From Pyrenochaeta sp. MPI-SDFR-AT-0127 (lineage: Eukaryota; Ascomycota; Dothideomycetes; Pleosporales; Cucurbitariaceae), in contig JAGTJM010000002.1 in the NCBI GenBank assembly GCA_020747015.1, positions 372,001-436,000 of the forward strand: 64,000 nucleotides of DNA, read 5' to 3'. The translations under genes were made by a program, and so were the position numbers. This document shows, in pieces, positions 53,039 through 62,798 of the stretch. The stretch's first letter is position 1. The number at the start of each line of letters is the position of its first letter. The notes under the pieces were generated by a model. It saw nothing but the letters and a program-made list of their open reading frames with translations. It ran no database searches and was not told the DNA's origin.

Positions 53039-55078
53039 TGTGTCGGAGGGCTGAAGGTTGAGCAGGACTATGGATATGGTACAGTAGCTCGTGGGGGCCC
53101 AGCAAAAGCAAGAGCGCGAACTAGTCAGGCAAGAAAAAGGAATGAAATAGTAGACTCTCTCCAAAGCTGAAGGGTGAGTGGGCTATCGATTTAAATGGTG
53201 AATAGGTGAGGAGAAGCACGATCGAGGCCCGCCACTAAGCAGGGCGTATCTTCTACATCCCCAACGCGCCATATTACGGCGCTGTCAGTGGACGCCGGGC
53301 TTTAGAGAGAGACAGGATGGTCAGCGCCTACTCAAAAGCGTTAAAGTTCTATTGGTGATTGATAAATATTGACCTAATGCGAAGGAGGCGCCCTATCTTG
53401 AAGGGCGGTTGGAGGAATATGTGTCGTGTCTGCGCCACTCACGGACATGGGTCAAGTTCACTACGCCCCATCCATTAGGCAGAAGAATTGGAAATGTGTT
53501 TAGTACTATGATTACCCTATAAACATGTAGTGATGATGAAAATGACCCCCAAAAATGAGCTCTATGGGAGCCAGCTGAGAACGCTTACCTCCCGAAACAT
53601 CAGTGATCTCACCCAACTGAAGCCTAATTTCAGGGGTTAGTTGATTGGCCTCGAACTTGAGATTGTCAGCATCTCACTGAACTTGTTCTGCATCTGCGCC
53701 GGCTATTTTGCCTGCACAGCCTCATGCTACGCCTTGTGCTATCTCTACATCCGCCGCTCTATGGCATGGCTTTTTCTTGCGTTTCTGCATAGTTAGGTCA
53801 ACTGAGGAGGCGCAGATGCGATATGGCTTCGAATAGCGGCACTGATTGTCAAAATTGCGTACCATTCGGAACTTAGTGTATAGTTGAGCATTGAAATTCT
53901 TAATGCGATGCCAAACATTGTGATGGAAATCCGTGAATTGTACGTAAGAGATAATAAACCAAACGCTATATCTACTTCCATTCATATGTAGAATATGTAA
54001 TACAATGTAGACTCTTTCTTAGAGCCTGAAGATGATAATCAGAAGCAAGAGCGCAAGACTCGAAATTAAACCCGCAGCCACATCGAGTCTTGAAAAGAAA
54101 ACTTACTCTTACTAGCTACAGGAGGGGTGCGCAGTTTTACATAAGCGCACGTAAGGAAGAATAAAAGCACAAGCACTTCGAACAAATAGTAGTCAAGCAA
54201 GAGATCAAACGAAAGGCTGACAAGCTGGGCTGAAAACTCCTTTACAGTAGCCTTAGCCGAGCACTTCAGAACCTTCGCTACGAACAACTGATATACACCA
54301 AAAGCCATACATTCTGCACGCGTATGCTATCAATGGAGTAGTATTATAATCATTAGTTGTGAACTTGAGAATCACCTACTTATTAGGGGTAGTGGGACGG
54401 GGGGTGAAAGTCCTTGGCATATAAAGAATGATGACGATTTGGGAGGATCTCCATAAAGAATCGTACGTAAGTAGCGAAGAGGCGGATTGCTTAGATCTGG
54501 CAGCCAAGAAAGAAAAGAAAGAGGAAGCAATGGACTTGCTCGGTACTCGGACATGAGCGCCCCTGCCAGATACGCACAAGCGCCTTCTGAGCAAAGCCCC
54601 CCTGTCGCGCATCACGTGTCTCGCTTCTTCAACGCGTTTTGGGCGGCAGATCACAACAACGCGTCCACATTCACACGAAGATTTGGAGCAAAGCCATGTT
54701 TGAATTATAACTTGGTTTTCATTCATGAGACGATAGCGTTACGTCGCAAAACTATCCAATCTCTTTGATCGGAGAAGACAGACAAAAAAAATCCCACACC
54801 TTTGTAGTAACGGAGGCGCCCAAACGCCCGGCCAACATGATATACCTGACAGACAGTCCCGGACATGAACACCCTATCCCATTCCATTTGTCCAACCCAA
54901 AGTACCAGAGCCCACCATCATGTAGAGAGAGAAAAGGGATATCGCAATACAAGCTCACATACCAACACGACCAGCAGAGCGCCACCCTGATTGGGAGTAA
55001 CGCGCTGGTCTGCAGCAGCAGGCTAGTCAGAGAAGAGATCAACAGGAAAGAAGAGCAAAACGTTCATTTATGAACCGC
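53039..55078. other. Gene-poor region, 2.0 kb
   Basis: This holds the EthD gene promoter and the 3' flank of histone H1. Short frames only, often AT-rich between 53700 and 54400. I see no domain, RNA gene or repeat. Confidence 0.45.
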
Positions 55079-56292
55079 TCATGCTGCAGCCTTCTTTGGT
55101 GTTGCCTTCTTGGGCGTCGCCTTCTTCTTGGTAGGGGCAGCCTTCTTCGCCGCAGGAGCTTTCTTTGGTGCGGCTTTCTTTGCGGCCTTTGGTGCTGCGG
55201 GAGCCTTGGTCTTGGTGACGCGGCCAGACTTTGTCTTGCCTAGAACACGCGAGACTTCTTGATCGACGGCGGGTGCGGCGGCGGCGGCGGCAGCGGTCTT
55301 GCGCGGCTTGCTGGCATTGGCCTTGGGCTTAGCTGCGGCGGCAGCCTTCTTAGGGGCAGCCTTTGCGGTTGCGGCCTTCTTGGGAGCAGCCTTCTTAGTG
55401 GTGGTGGTGGTGGTGGCCTTAGCCTTCTATGATGGAGGTCAGTAGGGGAGTGAGATAGTTGTGAGTGTAAGACATACGGTAGCGGTAGCCTTCTTGGGTG
55501 GGGCGGCCTTCTTCTCAGCCTTGGGCTCGGCCTTGGTTGCGGCGGCGGCGGGCTTCGCCTCCTTCTTCGCAAGCTTCACGGGACCAGAGGTGCCTATGCG
55601 ACGCGTCAGTAATCTTCAAGGAAATATGATGACAGGGGTGACGCGAGGGGTGCTGAACGCCATGCGACAGTTTGGCGGTGTGGAGAGCAAGACTCACCCT
55701 TGGGTTGTGTGAAATCGCCCTTGTCCTTGCCAGAGGTGATGGCGCGGTTCACGTGGTTCCTGAAGGCAGTCTCGCTGAGGTTGCCGACCTTGTTGTTGGC
55801 TTGGATGTACTTCTGGATAGCTTGACGGCTGTGTGCACACATAGGTCAGCGAGAGCTCTCAGGTGGGTCAAGACAGAAGCCTCAGGTCGCGGGCGACGAC
55901 GCCATCAGCTTGCATAAGGGTCGACTAACCTGGATCCATTGCGTTCCTTGAGCTGTATCGTGCATAGAGCTCGTCAGTAAATACAATCTTGGAAACACAG
56001 GGTGTTGGGACGCTTTGTGGTGGTGTGCAACGAGCTGGGGCGCAAGCGTCGCAAGCCGAAGTGCGGGGGTCACGATGCGCCTGGGAAGATGTACTCACGT
56101 TGATGATAGCATCCTTGACCATATCTGTCGGAAATAGTCAGTATTGGCCTGCGAACACGATGCAACTGACGCGCCGGCGGTGCGACGGCGTTGGGTTGAG
56201 ATATGGGGCAACATACCAATGTAGGAGCCATGAGCGGGTGCGGCAGCGGCGGCCTTTGGCTTAGCAGCGGTGGTGGTCTTCTTGGGAGGCAT
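55079..56292 (-). CDS. Linker histone H1, six exons including two micro-exons
   Basis: Model: complement(join(55079..55426, 55478..55593, 55698..55828, 55930..55952, 56099..56124, 56217..56292)), 239 residues; all phases agree. Short N-tail (MPPKKTTTAAKPKAAAAAPAHG), then the winged-helix globular domain (SYIDMVKDAIINLKERNGSS, RQAIQKYIQANNKV, LSETAFRNHVNRAI), then a long Lys/Ala/Pro tail with repeated AAPKK-type units that binds linker DNA. The first helix of the globular domain is divided over exons of 26 nt (56099-56124) and 23 nt (55930-55952). Five introns in a 720-nt CDS is dense. Single H1 genes are usual in ascomycetes. A TATA box lies about 150 bp upstream of the ATG. Confidence 0.95.
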
Positions 56293-56442
56293 TGCGAATA
56301 GTGGGCTGGATGTGGTTGTAGAATGGAAGTCGGTGGTTACAGCGAGGGGTCAAGCGTCGAAATCGATGGAGAGACGGGCGTGGTGGAAGGACTGCAAGTA
56401 ATCTGGGTGGAGGCAAGCCGCATGCGTTGGCGGGGGCGTGCT

Positions 56443-56450
56443 CTTATATA
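56443..56450 (-). promoter_or_regulatory. TATA box of histone H1
   Basis: The minus strand reads TATATAAG, about 150 bp upstream of the H1 start codon and next to a GC-rich segment (GGCGCGCC). Sequence and distance fit a strong, TATA-driven promoter with a short leader. Confidence 0.5.
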
Positions 56451-57825
56451 GGCGCGCCAAAACGACCGGGAGCTTCCAGATCAACAACAAGCGACACAAG
56501 TCGTCCATTCCTATTTAGGAAAGATTGGGTATTCTGCGGCCATTTTTGATCTCGGATTAGACTAATGGCGCTCGCTGACTGGGCGTGGTGCGACTGCTGT
56601 ATGGTCGTTTTGTTGGGGGTGTCCTGAGCCTGCTGTTCGTGAAGCGATTCCCTTCATCCCAATCCCCTCCGCTTCGTCAAGGTCTGCCCTACCTACGATG
56701 CGGAGGCCCTGCTGCTCATCCCGTGTCAGCTGCCCTCGTCCTAGACACATCCTTACATTGTCTCTCGATCCTACCGACAACTATTCCTACACATGACTTG
56801 GACCTTGTTGTTGCTGCCTATACTCCAACATCGCTGCAAGTTGAGAGCCTCCCCCGCGCCTCGCCGCAAACGTCTTGCCAATGACTGCCTTCATAACTCC
56901 GCCCTGTTGCATGAAACAGTCCTATGCACGCACAGAAAATCTGCTAATTACCTCCTTTTGTTCCTGTCTTCAACCTGGTGGTTCTCGGATATCCTACGGC
57001 ACGAATATCCGAGCTGCCCGTTGGTGTTTTGGATCCCCACACGTCGCTCTGTTCCCGACACTCTGGTGTTTCGCTTTCGCCTCAACATTTTTGAACGCCG
57101 CCCGACTTTCGTACATTTGTGAAAGCTATCGAGTCCAGGTTGTGCTCTCGGTCCTTTCCTGCTTCATCTTCATCTTGACTTCACACAGCCGCATCTCTCT
57201 TAGGAGTCTAGCCCCTCTTGATTCCTCGTGACGTGTCGCTCAGCGCCAGGTGAGGATGTCAATGATCACGCGACCACTCTGACCCAAACTCTTCCCATGA
57301 ATCCGTCTCCTATTCGACCTCGAGGTCATGCTAATTTCCGCCACTCCCATACTTATCTAATCTTTCGTCTACAGTAGATCCAAGGCCAACAAAGCGCGTT
57401 GTCAGCTCGAAGCCCATCATGGAAGTTGCGACCTTGACCGTGCCGCTTGACTTGGGCGACACCCCACATACACGACTTTTAGACTTTTGCAACTCAACAT
57501 CAATTATTTCAGACATCCACTGCACCCAGACAGGGAGATCTATGCTATCGGTGCTACCAAGGAAATTTGCAGTGCGCAAATCCAGATCGTCATTGAACTG
57601 ACTTAATTCATTCTGGCAGGTCACTCACTCTCCTCCCTGCGTTACGCAACCCTTTCAACATTCTACCTATAGACCTCTTCCTGCGACTCGTCCTGTCCTA
57701 TGTGCTCAAGCACAGCATGTTCCTTCCCTTCCCAATATGAACCTCTTCCAGCACGTCAACTCCATCACCAATAGCCGACTATGCCCAAGGCCTCACAGGC
57801 ATTGTAGGCGAATTAATGTTGCTCT
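56451..57825. other. H1 upstream region, pyrimidine-rich, no supported gene
   Basis: About 1.4 kb. The plus strand is CT-rich from 56640 to 57660 with several overlapping frames of 90-118 codons; none has a recognisable domain. It may be a long leader or non-coding transcript, but nothing proves transcription. Confidence 0.4.
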
Positions 57826-58356
57826 TCATGAGGAGTCGCAGAAGGAGTGGTAAGAGCAGAATGACTCGTAAGGAGACAACGTTTGAAGAAAAAACTTAAT
57901 CAGAAATTGAATTGCGAGTGGGGCGAGTGGGAACCATGAGGCCTGGTCAAAAACCGCCTTTCTCGCGCCTGCAGGCTTCACCACCAAGGTGTCGGTCTTT
58001 GGCACATTTGCGACTTTGGACGTGGCATCTTGATCTCTGCCTGAACCCACTTTCGCCTGCGCGCCACTGGATTTTATTATTTCTTCTGTTGTTGTTTGTG
58101 CAGGCGATAACTCCATCATGTGATACATCGTGCACGTTAAAAGAAAGGCGATGAGGCATGCATCGACTGCCAGGTTTCGAAGTAACAGTAGTGCATTTCT
58201 TGAATGATTGATAGTGAATTGTTTCTCAAGTCCACCATCTGTGGGTATTGCACATTTTCTAGAAGCAGCAGCGCTTTCGGAATCAGTCGGTGATGCTTTT
58301 GCGATAAGTGTAGTTTGCTGTTGCTCAGCGAGGGTGAAGGAGGTCTGATAGCACAT
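57826..58356 (-). CDS. Doubtful small membrane ORF
   Basis: 176 codons from an ATG at 58354-58356. Two hydrophobic stretches (residues about 55-82, LLLLRNLAVDACLIAFLLTCTMY, and about 143-162, FPLAPLAIQFLIKFFLQTL) could be membrane helices around a polar middle. I do not recognise any family, and no introns or neighbours support it. A chance frame is possible. Confidence 0.3.
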   Translation of the reverse strand: MCYQTSFTLAEQQQTTLIAKASPTDSESAAASRKCAIPTDGGLEKQFTINHSRNALLLLRNLAVDACLIAFLLTCTMYHMMELSPAQTTTEEIIKSSGAQAKVGSGRDQDATSKVANVPKTDTLVVKPAGARKAVFDQASWFPLAPLAIQFLIKFFLQTLSPYESFCSYHSFCDSS

Positions 58357-59145
58357 GCCTTAGGTGCCCTCGGTGATGACATCGAGGATGCGTACCGTGA
58401 CATTCGGTTGGTATCTAGCTTGATGTTTAAATTAGCTTCTCATCCGACCTACGGCATTCATTCATTCAAGTAAGGCAGTAGATTACATTTCGAAGAAAGC
58501 ATCATGGAAAATAGTCAAAATATCGAGTGGAATGTACAGTGGCCAAATCTGCTACAACAAATGCCATTATCGTGCCTATCAGCCCAGACGGATTCATTTC
58601 ACGTAGCTCAATGGCGCATCGCTCATGCAACAAGCCTCGCGTGGGCATCGTGGGTTACATGCTCTGGCCATGGTCCACCGCAATCGGTTAGCGCATGGCC
58701 ACACCTTCCGCTGATTGGCTACACTGGAGGGATCCTCATCAGAAAAGGTCAGGTGATCATAAAGTGGAATGCCCACTTCGCATGCCATGCCAGATTTTCA
58801 TTCAGTGACGCTCATATCCTTCAGTCTAGGTATGCATGATCAAATCTTCACTATTATTTTCGCAAAAACCTAAACAGTGTTGAAGGGTGATTGCATATCT
58901 ACCTCGAGATTTGCACGACAATATTTACATTGGCTCTGTTGAATTGCTCTTCAACTTCGACCAGGTGCTATTTACGACAAACAACTGATCAAATTCACAT
59001 AGTGCACTTGCTTTAAGAAGGTGTGGTCAGTGAAAACAGTATGCAGGTATTTGAAACATTATCAATTAATCGTTACGTCTTATTTACAAAATATGCGATG
59101 GGTATTCCGCCATAAAAGAAAACTCCTTGCCGTGCTACAATCCAT
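58357..59145. other. Intergenic, about 790 bp
   Basis: AT-rich 3' flank of the peroxidase gene. A plus-strand frame at 58504-58839 has an ATG but no recognisable features and is probably chance. Confidence 0.4.
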
Positions 59146-60237
59146 CTATGGGAAACTCCTCCTGCTTGGTGGGAGAGTCTTGGTACAATCTGTCAAATCT
59201 TTCAGATTGTTTACACCGAGCAGACTCATCCTGAAGTACGCCTTCGCGTAATCTTCATTCCAATGCTGCTGGTTGCCAACAAAAGCATTCCACTCGTCCT
59301 TGATCTTCGCATGAGTTGAGAGCTTCTTGTCTGATGGGAGGACGAAGACTTTCTGAGTAGGGGTTGAACCAGCAGGGTTGTTGAGCGTGTCGTTATAGAA
59401 TTCGACGTCCCAGACACCGATCGTTGTATCGAGGGGCTTGTTTACAGCAGCGGGAGAGGTATCAACGAAGCGCTGGCGAGCAGTGGCGTGGGCGCCAACC
59501 AGAGCAGCCAAATCGTGTGCGCTGAAACCCTTGTTGGCGAAGAGCGCGATGAGGTTATCGGCAGAATCATGAACATCCGGAAGTAGACCAGTGGGAGCAG
59601 CCTTTGTAGCATCTTTGCGGCCGACCAATGTTCTCACGCGAGGGCCCTTGGGGCATGAAATGGTGGCATGGTTATGAGCGTACTGAGCCAGATCCGCATA
59701 TCCGACTCCGTATTTAGCTTTGACACCCCGGAGCAGTGTGCGGATGCTTTGTAGGCCGTTGTTCTCAGGTCGGTCTTGCTCGCCAAAGTCCATCAAAAGA
59801 GATCCATCTGCGCCTCCGTTTGCAGAATTCTTGTCCCAAGCTCCGGCATCGTGAAAGCCAGCGCGGACAGCTGCGCGCGCATTATCGTTGCATTGACCAT
59901 CTCCTTGGACAAATTGTCTGGTCAGCTCAGCAGAGACATCGTACCCTTGTTAAACATCAGCTAGGTTCAGATTTGTTGCACGTGGTGCCTTACAAACACA
60001 GCACTTGTCCTTCAATAAGGGTAGTGAACAAGTCAGTGACTTGGCCGACCTGGTGTCGTCGATGGCAGATTTGGTTCCGTCAAGGAGCTGCTTGATGAGC
60101 TGTGGGATGCCCACTAGGACTCCGCCGAGCAATTCGTCGATGAGACCTGGGGCAGCCTCACGTTCTTGAAGAGGACTAGCAAGGATAGGAAGTGATAGAG
60201 AGGAGAGGTACAACGCTAGCACGATATTTCGAAGCAT
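59146..60237 (-). CDS. Secreted class II heme peroxidase (ligninase-like)
   Basis: Model: complement(join(59146..59945, 59994..60237)), 347 residues, one 48-nt intron. Signal peptide MLRNIVLALYLSSLSLPILA. The fungal class II fold is recognised from RAGFHDAGAW (distal Arg109 and His113), GGADGSLLMDFGE (calcium-site region), and LVGAHATARQRF (proximal heme-ligand His234). It oxidises phenolic or lignin-like compounds with hydrogen peroxide outside the cell. I see no clear Mn-site trio or surface Trp, so a generic low-redox peroxidase is more likely than true lignin peroxidase. A 60-residue segment between signal peptide and domain (GLIDELLGGVLVGIPQLIKQ) is unusual and may be a propeptide. TATA and leader repeats lie upstream. 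Confidence 0.9.
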
Positions 60238-60264
60238 CTTGAAAATCGAAGAGAATGGACAATA

Positions 60265-60323
60265 AGTGATTGAAGAATAGAAATCAAGTGACTGAAGTGA
60301 ACGGAGTGATCGAAGCGAATGAA
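60265..60323. repeat. Imperfect short tandem repeat in the peroxidase leader
   Basis: Loose copies of an 11-12 nt unit (AGTGAtTGAAG, AGTGAcTGAAG, then drifted AGTGAtCGAAG and GCGAATGAAG) lie between the TATA box and the start codon. Spacing is irregular, so this is a degenerate simple repeat and probably part of the 5' UTR. Confidence 0.4.
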
Positions 60324-60380
60324 GTATGTAGTAAAAACCTGCAAGCTGATGAGGGAGAATACGAGAAGCCTCGCTCAACC

Positions 60381-60386
60381 TTTATA
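60381..60386 (-). promoter_or_regulatory. TATA box of the peroxidase gene
   Basis: The minus strand reads TATAAA about 145 bp upstream of the peroxidase ATG, a reasonable distance for an inducible secreted-enzyme gene. Confidence 0.45.
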
Positions 60387-62798
60387 TCCATTAGCAAACT
60401 ATCACCGCTAGTTTTTTCTATTCCTTCGATCGACATCGCTTACCTCAACGGCTCTAGCACTACAGCGCAGTGTACCAAGCATGCGATTTCTGAAATCTTT
60501 GGCGACTATACTAGTAAAGACGACATTTGGTCCGAAAATAGTACTAGGCCCCTGTCACACAGTCTAGTCTAACGTTTCGAGGAACGATCGTCTACTAGCT
60601 ACCTTAAGTGTACAGCCAAACACGTGCAAGTTAATAGTCATGGGCGCTAGAAAGGGCCCTGAAGAGGCTACATTTGCCGATCGGCCTTGCGAGTAGGTTG
60701 ATAGTCGTTACAGTACCTAAAATGGAGGAGCTAAACCGATTCTGCTGCGACGACCAGACTTCTCAACTGACTCGGGAATAGCTGGGTATACCACAAGGGA
60801 ACATGCTAGCTCGAAGTAGAAATTCCAGCGAATCTTCCCAGAGCTAGATCTGTAACAGATTCTCAACACGTTCAGCCGGGTTGGAAGTATATCCAAAATC
60901 ACAAATATTGGTTGTTTCGGCGACGTATAGCTCGCATATGCTTGGTGGACTGCATGTGGTGCGTTGAATGACAGCAGATGTGGCTGAACCTATGCCTTGT
61001 GTATGTCGCTTTCGAATGGAGGCTTTTGTCACTGGCCAACACAATGGTCCTTTGCCCCTGTATCACGAATCAGCGATACTATTCAGATGTCCATGCATCG
61101 TTTTTCTGCATAGTGGCTTGCCCAGCCATTCCGGCACTCGATACATAGCTCGTAAAAGCTCTTGGCAGTTCAAATTTGTTACTCCCCGCATTGCAGATCA
61201 GACAGCTGAGCTGACCCGTGGTTCAAAAGCTGAGCTTGCGTGCGGGTCTCGTGACTCTAGACACGACGGAAATACGAGAGTTGAGAACCACGGTCTAAAG
61301 TGTGCTATTGGCAAACGGGTACCGAACAGGAGCAAATGTTTCGACAATCCGTTTTGTGGCGTTGGCGAATGAACAAAGACTGCGCTAGCATGTCCGAAGC
61401 CAACGTGTGGAGTGCCGGGTCTTCGCAACCGAAACGATCTAAATCACATGACTTTCAGCCTCAACCAATATTCTGGCCCCATTCTCGGGCCTAGATGCCA
61501 CAAAGAACCAAAAATATTGCTCGAAGCGGTGGACGTTTCAAACTTGTCGGATGTATTGAGTTCGCGCTTGACCAGTTCCTAGAACAAAGTTCTCCAAGTA
61601 GCGCAAAGCTACTGGTACCTGCATATTTTCGGCTATCCACACTTTCGTAGCTTTCGTGCGAGCTGGACCCTGAAAACGTGGGCGTGAATTTTCCAGAAGA
61701 GATCTTCGCATATTGTCGATCATGTACCAATTAAATGTTTGCAGTTACGCCCTGGAATTCCAGATATATATAGTGTGGTCACAGGTGAATGACAGTTTTC
61801 TACTTCCACTAAAACGCTTCCAAGAGCCGAAGACACCTTTGCAAGGCTATTGCTACCACAAACTGGTACGATCGCGTGTCCCTTTCTCTTCGGTCGACCT
61901 TCTCGTATGACACCGAGATCAAAGTAGAGCCTGGGCCTTTCAATGGAGGCTTTGGCAAAGTCTGCAGACGCGAGTGCTCAAGGTTGCGGATGGACAGGCT
62001 AGCAAAGTCTAGTTACTTCATAGAGTCTGTTCTCGAATACTGGTTGTGTTTCAGTGCTATTGTACCCGCCATAGAAAGTTCGGTCTGCCTGGTTTAATCA
62101 CTACAGGAAAAAGGGGCAAACCGGCATGAAATATGTGTTCGCAGCGATGGATGAATAGCGAATAAATTATACGCTTAGAACCAATTCCCACATATTTTGA
62201 GCATGTTTTGGTAGGAAGAGGACGGTCGTAGGACATACTGCCAGTGGATGTAAAGTAGCATAGTCGATATAGAGGTTGCGAGAGACGACAGAGTAATCGC
62301 AACTGCCATTGCTTGAGCGCCCTGGGGATGTTCGGCAACTGCACTGCCCGTGTGAAGGGTATTATTTGATGTCCGTGGACGGCACGGTAATGCCAAGCAG
62401 TTCACTCATGCCTCAAGCTGTCGGTCTCATGAATAGTATGAGGTGAGGGATCAAAGCACTGGAACGATGCGGTAGTTGACGTGAAATCCCCAGTCATGAA
62501 GAACGCAACACAGTCGACAGGCACAGCTCGACAGAGATATGCTTTACGGGTTTGAGTCGTTGAAGAGTGTGCAATAGAATTGCAAAGCGGAGGGCAAGAA
62601 GGTGTGAAGGCGCGAAGGCGCGTATTCGGCGCGTCATTAACCCCGAGCTTAACCCCGAGAGGCAATCGCCACTTATTGAATGAAACCCACTATATCGCTC
62701 ACAAGCAGCACCCTCCTACTGACCACTCTAGGCGTATTAGAGATCTTCTCCTTGATCTCGAAGCTTATTGTCATAAGCCGCATGCGTGCGCCCTAACG
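60387..62798. other. Gene-poor region, 2.4 kb
   Basis: No gene I can support. Frames on both strands are short, with no domains. The last ~150 bases before 62799 contain the promoter of the WLM protease gene. Confidence 0.45.

Noticed and set aside
56585..57231. CT-rich plus-strand frames upstream of H1
   Set aside because: Overlapping frames without domains or splice support; composition explains the openness.
58504..58839. Plus-strand ORF of 111 codons with ATG
   Set aside because: No domain, no splice or neighbour support, atypical Trp/His-rich composition; probably chance.
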